Below are positions 1 to 8,691 of a stretch of 64,000 nucleotides of DNA, piece after piece. Positions within the stretch are counted from its first letter, which is position 1. Each line of letters starts with the position of its first letter. The DNA is taken from contig CALLSD010000046.1 of NCBI GenBank assembly GCA_938014245.1, positions 11,231 to 75,230 of the forward strand. Direction: 5' to 3'. This DNA is from an uncultured Actinomyces sp. (lineage in GTDB: Bacteria > Actinomycetota > Actinomycetes > Actinomycetales > Actinomycetaceae). The position numbers were made by a program, and so were the translations under genes. The notes below the pieces were generated by a model that saw only the letters and a program-made list of their open reading frames with translations, did not search any database and was not told the origin of the DNA.

Positions 1-2682
1 CGTCTCGATGCCACCATGACGATCGCTCGTGAGCGTGTGTTGACTCATTCCCAACCGGAATTGGCCCCTCAAACCGAAGACCCCGCATCCTTGGATGAAC
101 GCGCGCAAGCCGCCAGCCACGAGGATGCACAGATTCTTCAACGAGTTCAAAGCGCCCAGAGTCGAGTCGACGAGGCTCTTCGTCTTCGCGGCGAAGCCGA
201 ACGCCTCGATGACGAGGCCCAGCGTGCCTTGGCACAAGCAAACCGACTTCTCGCCGACTATCGCGAGGCCAGTGCGCGCCTCAGTGCGGGTCTTGCCTCG
301 GCATCGTCACGCTTTGATGCCGCTCAGGCGGAAGCAAAACGCGCAAAGACCCAGGTAGACGCTGCCCGAGAGCGTGAGGCGAAGGCCGCTCAGGAGGCGC
401 AAGCCTATTCGGAAGATCATCCCAGCAACGATTCACTCGCCTCGAAAGCACTCAACGCTGCACAAAGAACTCGAGAAGAAGCACGCGAGAAGGTCGATGC
501 GCTGCTTGCACGTGAACGCGACGCGCGAGCTGAACGCGCGCGTTGGGAAGCGCGCCGCGATGCGCTCGCTCAAACTCTCACTCCCAGCGACGGTACCGCC
601 TCGTTTATAGAAGCCAAGGGATCGATGGGCGATCTGCCCAGTGGCGTCCATGTCGATGCCGGGTATGAGAATGCAATTGCTCAGCTGCTTTTCCCCTTCT
701 CAGACGCCTTGGTGATGGATACACGCGAGCACGCGTGGGAGAACGTACGCGATGCCGACGAGCGTGGCCAGGGACAAGTCCGTTTTCTCATCGCAGATTG
801 CGCGGCGACTAATCGCAAGCCGGCCCCACTTGAGGGAATTCCGGGCAAATGGGCCAGAGACGCCGTCACCTCGGAGCGTTTTTCTGCTCTTCTTGATGTG
901 CTCCTTGACGGTGCGTGGGTGTCGCAGACCATTGAAGAAGCGCGAATCGCTATTGCCCGCCCAGAAATTGAGTGCGTGGCAACTGCGCGCGGGGACCTCG
1001 TGACGAATTCATCCGTGCTGGTAGCAGGGGAGGAGAGCGCTTCACCCCTTGCCTTGCGGGCACAGTACGAGGAAGCAGCGGCGGCTGCCGCGGAAGCATT
1101 AAAGCGGGAAAGTGATGCCCAAGAGCAACTGAGTGAAGCCAACGCTGCTCTGGACCAAGCTGTGCGTGGAGCAAATGACGCACTCAAGGCGCTTCGTGAA
1201 GAGGACGCGCGTCAAGCGAAGATCGCACAGGAGGCGGCTCGCGTTCACAGTGCTGCTCGTGCCGCTCACGCGGAAACAACGCGTGCCGAAGAGACCCTGA
1301 AACGCGCCGAAGAACAACTTGAGCACGCGCGCATTGCCCACGAAAATGCGCAGGAACGTGCGCGAACCGGCGCACTTGAAGCTCCCGATGTTGATCTCGA
1401 GGCCGCGACTCGCCTCGCCGAAGAACGCGCAGCTGCAGCGCGCGCGGCGCGGGAAGAAGAGACGCAGGCGCGCCTTGCTTTGCGTGCAGCAGAAGAAGAA
1501 TCACGAGGCGCAGCCTCGCGCGCCCGTAATCTTCGACAGGCCGCTGCCCGTAGCCGCGAGGAAAGAATTGCCTACCAGCGCAGGGAAGAGCGACGTAAGC
1601 GTGAACTTGCACGTGCTCAAAGCGTTCTAGAAGAGGCACAGCGGGGCTTCGAATATGCGCAAAGGGCAGTTGCCGCAGCAAAGGGACGCCGCGACGCCAT
1701 CGAAGTGGCGCGGCGTGAAGATTCGGAGAAACTCGCGGGAGTTCGCGCTCAACTCGATGCCGTTCGCGCTCAAATTTCTGAGCTCACTCTTGTCTCCCAA
1801 CAGGCTCAGATTCTGCGCGCGGAATTACGGATGCGTGTCGAGCAACTTGAGGGGCGTTCTTTGGAGGAAATCTCCATGGAAGCAGATGACCTCATCGAAC
1901 ACTATGGCCCGCATAACCTAGTCCCCATCCTCACCGAGGACGCACTCAACCAGGTCAGCCCAGAGGACGTTGATTCGAATGAGGAAGGACTGCCTGCCCA
2001 AGAAATAGAAGATTCCATGCCTTCACGGCCCTATGTGCGCGAAGAACAGGTCAAGGTCCTTGACCAAGCCCTCAAAGAACTCGAGAAACTGGGCCGTGTC
2101 AATCCTCTTGCTTTGGAAGAACATGCGGCTTTGGCTAAGCGGCACGAATTCCTCGTCGCCCAAGTACACGACCTGAAAAAATCTAAGGCAGATCTTCTCC
2201 ATATCGTCGAAGATGTCGATCGCCTAGTTCAAGAAGCCTTCGAAGAAGCATGGAACGACACCGCGAAGCACTTTGAACACACTTTTAATGTTCTCTTCCC
2301 AGGTGGAGAGGGCCATCTTGTCTTGACTGATCCTGATTCGATGCTCGATACGGGGATCGAAATTGAGGCCCGACCTGCTGGCAAGAAAGTCAAACGCCTC
2401 TCACTCCTCTCTGGCGGCGAGCGTTCTCTTGCTGCCTTAGCTTTCCTTGTTGCGATCTTTAAGGCTCGCCCCTCTCCCTTCTATGTGATGGACGAGGTTG
2501 AGGCAGCCCTAGATGACATTAATCTCTCGCGCCTGCTGGAGATCTTCAAAGAATTGCGCGCGACCTCGCAGCTGATTGTGATTACGCACCAGAAGCGAAC
2601 AATGGAAATCGCTGACGCTCTATACGGCGTCACCATGAGGGACGGTGTGACTCGCGTGGTCTCTCAACGCCTGAATGAATAG
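1..2682 (+). CDS. smc: SMC chromosome partition protein, C-terminal part (5' end outside window)
   Basis: This frame is open from base 1 and has no plausible start, so the gene is cut by the window edge; the N-terminal Walker A half is not visible. What remains is long Ala/Glu/Arg-rich coiled coil, a hinge-like domain at about residues 190-310 of the visible part (GSMGDLPSGVHVDAGYENA), a second coiled coil, and the C-terminal ABC head with the signature LSGGERSL and a Walker B segment YVMDEVEAALDD. SMC dimers with ScpA/ScpB compact and segregate the chromosome. It is followed by a small membrane protein gene and ftsY; smc-ftsY-ffh is a common bacterial order. Function is secure; only the start is missing. 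Confidence 0.95.
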   Translation, partial: RLDATMTIARERVLTHSQPELAPQTEDPASLDERAQAASHEDAQILQRVQSAQSRVDEALRLRGEAERLDDEAQRALAQANRLLADYREASARLSAGLASASSRFDAAQAEAKRAKTQVDAAREREAKAAQEAQAYSEDHPSNDSLASKALNAAQRTREEAREKVDALLARERDARAERARWEARRDALAQTLTPSDGTASFIEAKGSMGDLPSGVHVDAGYENAIAQLLFPFSDALVMDTREHAWENVRDADERGQGQVRFLIADCAATNRKPAPLEGIPGKWARDAVTSERFSALLDVLLDGAWVSQTIEEARIAIARPEIECVATARGDLVTNSSVLVAGEESASPLALRAQYEEAAAAAAEALKRESDAQEQLSEANAALDQAVRGANDALKALREEDARQAKIAQEAARVHSAARAAHAETTRAEETLKRAEEQLEHARIAHENAQERARTGALEAPDVDLEAATRLAEERAAAARAAREEETQARLALRAAEEESRGAASRARNLRQAAARSREERIAYQRREERRKRELARAQSVLEEAQRGFEYAQRAVAAAKGRRDAIEVARREDSEKLAGVRAQLDAVRAQISELTLVSQQAQILRAELRMRVEQLEGRSLEEISMEADDLIEHYGPHNLVPILTEDALNQVSPEDVDSNEEGLPAQEIEDSMPSRPYVREEQVKVLDQALKELEKLGRVNPLALEEHAALAKRHEFLVAQVHDLKKSKADLLHIVEDVDRLVQEAFEEAWNDTAKHFEHTFNVLFPGGEGHLVLTDPDSMLDTGIEIEARPAGKKVKRLSLLSGGERSLAALAFLVAIFKARPSPFYVMDEVEAALDDINLSRLLEIFKELRATSQLIVITHQKRTMEIADALYGVTMRDGVTRVVSQRLNE

Positions 2683-2727
2683 GGCGTGCACTTGGCATAG
2701 CTGCGTCACTGATGGGAAAGTTAAGAC

Positions 2728-3117
2728 ATGATTGAAGGAATTGTGGTCTACATCGTCACCATGATCGTCATGCTTGCTATTGCCGCAGCGGTCATCTTGG
2801 GCTTCGCCCTGCATAGGCGTAGTGCTGATCAATGGAAAGACCATTTGAAGAGTCAATCCAACCAGGAGATTCCGACCCAGATTCCCGAGATCAGCGTCCG
2901 TGAAGAGAATATGAGGAACGTGCTTGATAGCTCTCGTAGTTCTCGCGGTTACATGGTTGCCGATGGCCTCCCTGGTTTCGAGGCTGTTGAAGCAATGACC
3001 GAACGCATTGAAGACATTGCAAGCCGTCGAGGCTCTCACGCGAAGTCTGCCCCTCGCCAGCTTGGCAAGTCGCAAAGTGGTGCCTCGAGCGACGTCGCAC
3101 CAACGGAAGAAGCCTAA
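2728..3117 (+). CDS. Small single-pass membrane protein of unknown function
   Basis: 129 residues. One hydrophobic helix at about residues 4-27 is followed by basic residues (HRR), which suggests an N-out, C-in single-pass protein. The cytosolic tail is about 100 residues, polar, with no motif I recognise. A GGGAAAG Shine-Dalgarno lies about 8 bases before the ATG at 2728. The gene starts 45 bases after smc and ends 28 bases before ftsY, so it is probably cotranscribed with both. Its place beside two genes that act at the membrane or nucleoid gives no direct functional clue. It might equally be an actinobacterial lineage-specific protein. The coding call is well supported by spacing and start; the function is unknown. 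Confidence 0.7.
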   Translation: MIEGIVVYIVTMIVMLAIAAAVILGFALHRRSADQWKDHLKSQSNQEIPTQIPEISVREENMRNVLDSSRSSRGYMVADGLPGFEAVEAMTERIEDIASRRGSHAKSAPRQLGKSQSGASSDVAPTEEA

Positions 3118-3145
3118 GAAGGAAGACCTGAGGAAAGATTGACCC

Positions 3146-4390
3146 ATGCAGGCTCTCATGGATTTTGTTCATAACCCGGTGGCCCCCATCATTTTGGTGG
3201 GAGTCATTGTTGTGCTCGTTGGCGCGATTCTTGCCATCGCGCGCTCACGTAAGCCCAAGGATGCCCAGCTTCCTCCCGCCACGCCTACGCAGCTGCCTGC
3301 CGAGGCCGCACCTGAGGAACCCCGAGAAAGCGAGGCGGGCGAGGCTGAGCAGATTCGCGCCGGCCCCCTTGCCGGTGAAGAGGCCGACGCGGAGGGGGAG
3401 GCGAGCGTTGAGCCTGCCTCGGCCTCGGAAGAACCCGTCCAAGAAGTTGAGGTTCCCGAGTCGATTCCTTCGCGCATGGGACGCCTCCGTGCGCGTCTGG
3501 CGCGCTCCGGTGCGCTGGGCAAGTCCCTACTTTCCCTTCTGTCCAGGGGAGACCTATCGGCTACCGATTGGGAAGAGATTGAAGACTCCCTGCTGATCGC
3601 GGACTTGGGATTGGACGCAACCGAAGAGCTCATGGAGGCACTTCGTACGCGCGTCAAGGTTGAAAATACCTCGGATCCGCAGGTCGTTCGTGCTCTCTTG
3701 CGCGAAGAACTGCTCAAGCTTGTTGGGCCAGACATGGACCGCTCCGTCAACCTCGGTGTCCGCGACGTCGACGGTGTTCGAGTCCCAGCAACGATTTTGA
3801 TGGTGGGCGTGAACGGTACCGGTAAGACCACGACGACCGGAAAGATGGCGCGTATTTTCCGCGCTGAAGGACACGAAGTTCTCCTTGGTGCGGCTGATAC
3901 TTTCCGCGCAGCTGCTGCCGATCAGCTTGAAACCTGGGGAAGTCGCGTGGGTGTGGACGTTGTCCGTTCTGAGCGTGAGGGAGCGGATCCCGCATCAGTT
4001 GCTTTTGAATCGGTTGAAGAAGGTATTCGTCGAGGCTGTGACATCGTCATGGTGGATACGGCTGGTCGACTTCAAACGAAGTCTGCGCTCATGGATGAAC
4101 TTGGCAAGGTTAAGCGCGTGATGGAAAAGCACGCGCCCGTGAGCGAAGTTCTCTTGGTCTTGGACGCAACTACCGGTCAAAACGGCTTGCGACAGGCAGA
4201 AGTGTTTGCTGAGGTTGCAGGGGTAACGGGCATTGTCTTGTCGAAGCTTGATGGCTCAGCGAAGGGCGGAATTGTCGTTTCTGTCCAGCGCACTCTGGGC
4301 GTTCCTGTGAAGTTTGTCGGGCTTGGAGAAGGCCCAGACGACCTCGCACCTTTCGACCCGAACTCGTTTGTTGATGCGATCGTGGGCTAG
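3146..4390 (+). CDS. ftsY: Signal recognition particle receptor FtsY
   Basis: 414 residues. FtsY docks SRP-ribosome complexes at the membrane and activates GTP hydrolysis reciprocally with Ffh. The N-terminus carries a true transmembrane helix (about 13-33), as is usual in actinobacteria, then an acidic Glu/Ala-rich A domain (about 40-110). The NG domain shows G1 GVNGTGKTTTTGK (about 220), the DTFRAAAADQLE insertion-box motif, DTAGR (about 303) and SKLDGSAKGG (about 365). The ATG follows a GAGGAAAG motif. It sits between the small membrane protein and ffh, 57 bases before ffh, so the two SRP GTPases are adjacent. Confidence 0.97.
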   Translation: MQALMDFVHNPVAPIILVGVIVVLVGAILAIARSRKPKDAQLPPATPTQLPAEAAPEEPRESEAGEAEQIRAGPLAGEEADAEGEASVEPASASEEPVQEVEVPESIPSRMGRLRARLARSGALGKSLLSLLSRGDLSATDWEEIEDSLLIADLGLDATEELMEALRTRVKVENTSDPQVVRALLREELLKLVGPDMDRSVNLGVRDVDGVRVPATILMVGVNGTGKTTTTGKMARIFRAEGHEVLLGAADTFRAAAADQLETWGSRVGVDVVRSEREGADPASVAFESVEEGIRRGCDIVMVDTAGRLQTKSALMDELGKVKRVMEKHAPVSEVLLVLDATTGQNGLRQAEVFAEVAGVTGIVLSKLDGSAKGGIVVSVQRTLGVPVKFVGLGEGPDDLAPFDPNSFVDAIVG

Positions 4391-4447
4391 AACCCACTAC
4401 CCTTAAAACCTGGTTCTGTATTTTTGTGCTCGTGAGGAGTAGTCACA

Positions 4448-6043
4448 GTGGCTTTCTCGGATCTGTCTGATCGTTTGACAGCGTCTTTTAAGAAGCTGCG
4501 TTCGCGCGGTGTATTGACCGAGTCTGATGTTGATCAGACCATCAGCGAGATTCGACGCGCACTCTTGGATGCCGACGTCGCACTGCCCGTTGTTCGCGAG
4601 TTCACGACGCAGGTTCGCCAGAAGGCCTATGGTGCCGCTCGCTCTCGTGCCCTCAATCCTGGTCAGCAAGTCGTTCGAATCGTTCACGACGAACTGGTCG
4701 AGATTCTTGGTGGTGAAACCCGAGAGCTCCACTTCGCTCAGCGCGGTCCCACAGTCTTCATGCTCGCTGGTCTGCAGGGTGCAGGTAAGACGACTTTGGC
4801 CGGAAAGCTTGGAAAGTGGCTGCGCGAAGAAGGCAAGTCTGTCTTGCTCGTTGCTTCAGACCTCCAGCGCCCCAATGCGGTTGGTCAGCTGCAAATCGTT
4901 GGTGAGCGTGCGGGCGTTCAAGTGTGGGCGCCACAGCCCGGTAATGGTGTCGGCGATCCGGTTCAAGTAGCTCGCTCGGGCCTTGACTATGCGATTACGA
5001 ACGGCATCAACGTCGTTATCGTTGATACCGCGGGTCGCTTGGGCGTTGACGAAGAAATGATGGCCCAGGCCATTGCCATTCGCGAGGCCGTCAACCCCCA
5101 CGAAGTCATGTTTGTCCTAGACGCGATGATCGGTCAGGACGCTGTTAATACGGCGACTGCTTTCCGTGACGGTGTGGGCTTTACAGGCGTTGTACTTTCC
5201 AAACTCGATGGCGATGCCCGAGGCGGTGCTGCGCTCTCTGTTCGAGGCGTAACGGGTGCACCCATCCTCTTTGCTTCAACGGGCGAAGGCTTGGATGACT
5301 TCGAACGTTTCCATGCAGATCGCATGGCCAGCCGTATCCTCGATATGGGCGACATCATGACGCTCATCGAGCAGGCAGAAAAGCGCCTCGATGCTGAAGA
5401 AGCAGAGAAGATGGCCAAGAAGGCCATGTCCGGTGAACTCACCTTGGACGACTTCCTCAGCCAGCTCCAACAGGTCCGCAAGCTGGGTTCAATGAAGAAG
5501 GTTCTGGGAATGATTCCCGGAATGGCCCAGATGCGTGATCAGCTTGAGAACTTCGATGAACGCGAGGTGAACCGCGTCGAGGCGATTGTTCGCTCGATGA
5601 CCCCCGCCGAACGCGCAGATGTTTCGATTCTCAACGGCTCACGCCGTGCTCGTATTGCTCGCGGTTCTGGCGTCACGGTTGCTGAGGTCAATAATCTGGT
5701 CAAGCGTTTTGAAGCCGCGAAGACCATGATGGGGCAAATGGGGCAGATGGGACCGGGAGGAATGCCCGGAATGGGATCCATGCCCGGAAGCGGCGGAAAA
5801 GCAAAGCAGAAGGCGCAAGCTCGTAAGGACCGTGCTCAGCGAGCACGCGTGGCCAAGAAGGCACGTAGTGGTAACCCTGCAAAGCGTCGTCAGCAAGAAC
5901 TCGAGGCCCTGCTTCCTCCCGAACAGCGTTCAAGTGCGCCCTCGGGTTCGGCTTTTGGTGTGAGTGAAGCCCCGCAAGAAGGCCCTCGCCCGACTTTGGA
6001 TGATCTTCCTGAAGATATCCGTCGAATGCTCGGCCGTTCCTGA
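4448..6043 (+). CDS. ffh: Signal recognition particle protein Ffh
   Basis: 531 residues, the GTPase subunit of the bacterial SRP that binds signal peptides and 4.5S RNA. N-domain 1-95; G domain with GLQGAGKTTLAGKL (about 107), SDLQRPNAVGQLQ, DTAGRLGVD (about 192) and SKLDGDARGG (about 250); Met-rich M domain about 300-435 (MIPGMAQM) and an SGSGVT-like RNA-binding helix region (RIARGSGVTV). A Gly/Met run (MGQMGQMGPGGMPGMG) and a basic tail extend the C-terminus. GTG at 4448 follows GTGAGGAGTAG. The stop overlaps the next start (TGATG at 6041-6045), so the amidohydrolase gene is translationally coupled. Confidence 0.97.
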   Translation: MAFSDLSDRLTASFKKLRSRGVLTESDVDQTISEIRRALLDADVALPVVREFTTQVRQKAYGAARSRALNPGQQVVRIVHDELVEILGGETRELHFAQRGPTVFMLAGLQGAGKTTLAGKLGKWLREEGKSVLLVASDLQRPNAVGQLQIVGERAGVQVWAPQPGNGVGDPVQVARSGLDYAITNGINVVIVDTAGRLGVDEEMMAQAIAIREAVNPHEVMFVLDAMIGQDAVNTATAFRDGVGFTGVVLSKLDGDARGGAALSVRGVTGAPILFASTGEGLDDFERFHADRMASRILDMGDIMTLIEQAEKRLDAEEAEKMAKKAMSGELTLDDFLSQLQQVRKLGSMKKVLGMIPGMAQMRDQLENFDEREVNRVEAIVRSMTPAERADVSILNGSRRARIARGSGVTVAEVNNLVKRFEAAKTMMGQMGQMGPGGMPGMGSMPGSGGKAKQKAQARKDRAQRARVAKKARSGNPAKRRQQELEALLPPEQRSSAPSGSAFGVSEAPQEGPRPTLDDLPEDIRRMLGRS

Positions 6044-7131
6044 TGTATTTTGACGGGCACTTATTGACCGAATCGGGTTGGGTTCGCGGTGTGTGGGCCC
6101 TTGCTCCGGTCATTTCGTCCGTTGATACTATTCCGCGAGGAGCACAGGTTGTACGCGGGTGGGCTACCCCCGGCCTCGTCGATGCGCACTGTCATATCGG
6201 TGTCGGTCACGGTGCCCGCGTTCTGAGTGCAGATGAGCAGCGCGGACAGCTTCGCACTGAGCTCAGTGCGGGCGTGACACTTCTGCGTGATTGCGGTTCT
6301 CCCGTCGATACCTCGTGGGTTCAATGCGAGGCTGGTCTACCAGTCCTTATTCGATGCGGTCGTCACATCGCTCGCCCGAAGCGCTATATCCGAAGCCTTG
6401 CTCGCGAGGTCGATGATGCCAGGGACCTTACCGCGGTTGCGCTTGAAGAACTGGCACGTGGCGACGGCTGGGTGAAGATCGTGGGGGACTGGATCGATCG
6501 CAGTAAGGGAAGGGACGCGGATCTTGAGCCTTTGTGGCCTCGCGGCGCGCTTGTCGAGGCCGTCGCTGCGGTGCATGAATCAGGTGGTCGCGTCGCTGTT
6601 CATGCCTTTTCTCATCGCGTCGTTGATGATCTCTTAGAAGCTGGAGTAGACAATATTGAGCACGCGAGTGGAATGGATCAAGATCAGATTGCTGAGGCAT
6701 GTTCTCGAGGCGTAGCAGTATCAGTCACCATGCTCCAACGTGAGCTTTTTGGGGAGTTTGCCGAGCAAAGCCGCGTCAAATACCCGCGTTACTCAGCGAC
6801 GATGATGGGACTATCGAAGAATCGATATGAACAGGCGCAGCTTCTTTTTGATTCGGGGATAACGATTTTGCCAGCAAGCGATACCGGCGGTTATCAAGAA
6901 CCTGGGAGTATTCGCGGTGAGCTTTACGCCTGGGCTGGCTTGGGAGTTCCAGCCGATGAGATCCTTTCTCGTGCAACGCTCAAGGCTCGACAGTATCTGA
7001 GATCCACTGCGGGTTTTGTTGGCGGGAGCGCGGATCTGATGATTTATGAGCAATGCCCCTCGCGCTCGGTTGACGCTCTTCTTCATCCGACGCAGATTTG
7101 CCGCGAAGGAATGCTTGTCGCCTCGGTGTAG
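6043..7131 (+). CDS. Amidohydrolase-superfamily protein (imidazolonepropionase-like)
   Basis: 362 residues. Metal-dependent hydrolase of the amidohydrolase superfamily, substrate unknown. Visible ligands follow the superfamily pattern: HxH in VDAHCHIG (about 49-51), a candidate bridging Lys in WVKIVGDW (about 144), His in VHAFSH (about 187) and IEHASG (about 206), and the catalytic Asp in ASDTGG (about 280). The start overlaps the ffh stop by one base and there is no independent Shine-Dalgarno, so translation depends on ffh. An amidohydrolase between ffh and rpsP is a recurring actinobacterial arrangement, which argues for a conserved but undefined role. Dipeptidase, imidazolonase or deaminase activities cannot be separated by sequence alone. 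Confidence 0.85.
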   Translation: MYFDGHLLTESGWVRGVWALAPVISSVDTIPRGAQVVRGWATPGLVDAHCHIGVGHGARVLSADEQRGQLRTELSAGVTLLRDCGSPVDTSWVQCEAGLPVLIRCGRHIARPKRYIRSLAREVDDARDLTAVALEELARGDGWVKIVGDWIDRSKGRDADLEPLWPRGALVEAVAAVHESGGRVAVHAFSHRVVDDLLEAGVDNIEHASGMDQDQIAEACSRGVAVSVTMLQRELFGEFAEQSRVKYPRYSATMMGLSKNRYEQAQLLFDSGITILPASDTGGYQEPGSIRGELYAWAGLGVPADEILSRATLKARQYLRSTAGFVGGSADLMIYEQCPSRSVDALLHPTQICREGMLVASV

Positions 7132-7138
7132 GTTCGGA

Positions 7139-7178
7139 TTCAATCCTGGCGGTGATGAAGACCACCGCCAGGATTGAA
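7139..7178 (+). terminator. Intrinsic terminator after the ffh-amidohydrolase genes
   Basis: A perfect 16-bp inverted repeat (TTCAATCCTGGCGGTG and its complement) around an 8-base loop begins 8 bases after the amidohydrolase stop. It is followed by a weak T-rich stretch (GTCTTTATG). It separates the SRP genes from the rpsP transcription unit. Confidence 0.75.
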
Positions 7179-7196
7179 GTCTTTATGCCAATCGGC

Positions 7197-7225
7197 TTGG
7201 AATAACCCTTTATTACTGGCATAAT
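7197..7225 (+). promoter_or_regulatory. Probable sigma-70-type promoter of the rpsP operon
   Basis: TTGGAA (7197-7202) and CATAAT (7220-7225) are separated by 17 bases, placing transcription start near 7232. This leaves a leader of about 125 bases before rpsP. The promoter lies just after the terminator at 7139-7178. Confidence 0.55.
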
Positions 7226-7356
7226 TGTTCGCTGTACTCGACGTGCGAAGAGCCCTCTCATCTGAGTTCGTCGCGTCCCGGGATAATCATCGTCTGTGTT
7301 TCCCTACCTGACGTATGTCTGTCCCACACCGATTTGAAACAGGAGTGACCACAACA

Positions 7357-7845
7357 GTGGCAGTTCGCATTCGTTTGAAGCGCATGGGCAAGATCCATGC
7401 ACCCGTTTACCGTGTCGTTGTCGTCGACTCGCGCAAGAAGCGTGACGGCCGCGTCATTGAAGAGGTCGGTCTGTACGATCCGACCCCGAACCCCTCGACC
7501 ATCGAGATCAAGTCTGACCGCGTGCAGTACTGGCTCGGCGTGGGCGCACAGCCCTCGGACCAGGTTCGTAACCTGCTCGTCCTGACCGGCGATATCGCTC
7601 GCTTCAATGGCAAGGCTGACGCAGTGTCCCGCGTTCAGTACGCAGATGCCGACAAGGCAGCCGCTGCTGCTCAGGCCATTAAGGACGCCGAAGCCGCTGC
7701 TGAAAAGCGCAAGGCAGACGCCTCCGCCAAGAAGGCTGAGGAAGAAGCTGCTCGCAAGGCTGAAGAAGAAGCCGCACAGGCCGCTGCCGCTGAAGAAGCT
7801 GCAGAAGAGCCCAAGGCTGAAGAAGAAGCCGGCGAGGAAGCCTGA
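7357..7845 (+). CDS. rpsP: 30S ribosomal protein S16
   Basis: 162 residues from the GTG at 7357, which gives the family N-terminus [12 protein letters not shown] and lies 11 bases after AGGAG; an upstream in-frame ATG at 7315 would add an unrelated peptide. The S16 core occupies residues 1-85 ([25 protein letters not shown]). The rest is a long Ala/Glu/Lys-rich tail ending in acidic residues, as in other actinobacterial S16 proteins; it is roughly twice the length of the E. coli protein. Two bases separate it from khpA, indicating one operon with the RNA-binding and 16S-processing genes downstream. Confidence 0.97.
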   Translation: MAVRIRLKRMGKIHAPVYRVVVVDSRKKRDGRVIEEVGLYDPTPNPSTIEIKSDRVQYWLGVGAQPSDQVRNLLVLTGDIARFNGKADAVSRVQYADADKAAAAAQAIKDAEAAAEKRKADASAKKAEEEAARKAEEEAAQAAAAEEAAEEPKAEEEAGEEA

Positions 7846-7847
7846 TT

Positions 7848-8087
7848 ATGCTTGCTGATGCACTCGAACACCTGGTCAGCGGAATTGTTGACCACCCCGA
7901 AGACGTGCGGGTTTCATCCCGTTCCATGCGTCGCGGGCAGATGCTTGAGGTTCGCGTGAACCCGGAGGATCTGGGACGTGTCATCGGTCGTGGTGGTCGC
8001 ACGGCTCGTGCGCTACGCACGGTGGTCAACGCACTCTCCCCGCGTGGGAATGTTCGCGTTGATGTTGTTGACACCGACCGCGAGTGA
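7848..8087 (+). CDS. khpA: KH-domain RNA-binding protein KhpA (YlqC family)
   Basis: 79 residues, a single type-II KH domain. The nucleic-acid-binding loop reads GRVIGRGGRTARALR (about 45-59), matching the GxxG signature. KhpA is a small RNA chaperone that in other bacteria pairs with KhpB and affects cell division and envelope gene expression. ATG at 7848, two bases after the rpsP stop; the rpsP-khpA-rimM-trmD order is classical in Gram-positive bacteria. A strong hairpin follows the stop. Confidence 0.93.
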   Translation: MLADALEHLVSGIVDHPEDVRVSSRSMRRGQMLEVRVNPEDLGRVIGRGGRTARALRTVVNALSPRGNVRVDVVDTDRE

Positions 8088-8101
8088 CAACGCAGTGATC
8101 T

Positions 8102-8136
8102 CAAACGGGGACCTGGCTCGATCAGGTCCCCGTTTG
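8102..8136 (+). terminator. Hairpin between khpA and rimM
   Basis: CAAACGGGGACCTG and its exact complement flank a 7-base loop; the 3' side runs into TCGTTCC. It is a strong stem with a poor U-tract, so it may attenuate rather than end transcription into rimM, which starts 25 bases downstream. Confidence 0.65.
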
Positions 8137-8161
8137 TCGTTCCTATGACAAGGACTTTCCC

Positions 8162-8668
8162 ATGCTTATGACGGCAGCACTGATTGGCCCCGCACACGGA
8201 CTGCGCGGGGAAGTGATTCTCGATATCCGAAGTGATGATCCCGAACTTTTCATCAGCGGGACAGTTTTTGAAACCTCGGAGCAGTCCATGCCCGAGCTGA
8301 CGCTTCGCTCCATCCGTCAGCATAAGGAACGCGTGGTCGCCTTATTCGAGGAAGTGAGCGACCGCGAAGGCGCAGAAGCTCTTCGAGGCGTGCGCCTGCT
8401 GACCGATGAACGCGAAGAAGAAGATGCCTGGTATCCTCATCAGCTCAAAGGCCTGCAAGCGCTTGATCTGCAAGGCCAGCCCTTGGGAACCGTTAAGGGA
8501 ATTCAGATGGGAGCGGCCCAAGATCTGCTCTTAGTCGCAACTCAGTCTGGTGTTGTGATGGTTCCTTTTGTTCACCAAATCGTTCCCGAGGTTGATGTCG
8601 AGGGTGGAACCGTCACCATCGATCCGCTGCCTGGTCTTTTTGACGACGACGCTGTTGAAGCACGCTGA
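8162..8668 (+). CDS. rimM: 16S rRNA processing protein RimM
   Basis: 168 residues. RimM binds S19 and assists maturation of the 30S head. The N-terminal beta-barrel starts [16 protein letters not shown], matching the family GxxxxxHGxxGE pattern, and the PRC-barrel half contains [10 protein letters not shown] and a C-terminal [19 protein letters not shown] at 8162 lies 6 bases after AAGGAC; a second in-frame ATG two codons later is also possible. It follows the khpA hairpin and precedes trmD by 23 bases. Confidence 0.94.
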   Translation: MLMTAALIGPAHGLRGEVILDIRSDDPELFISGTVFETSEQSMPELTLRSIRQHKERVVALFEEVSDREGAEALRGVRLLTDEREEEDAWYPHQLKGLQALDLQGQPLGTVKGIQMGAAQDLLLVATQSGVVMVPFVHQIVPEVDVEGGTVTIDPLPGLFDDDAVEAR

Positions 8669-8691
8669 TTCGAGCAGGGAAGAAACCACGA

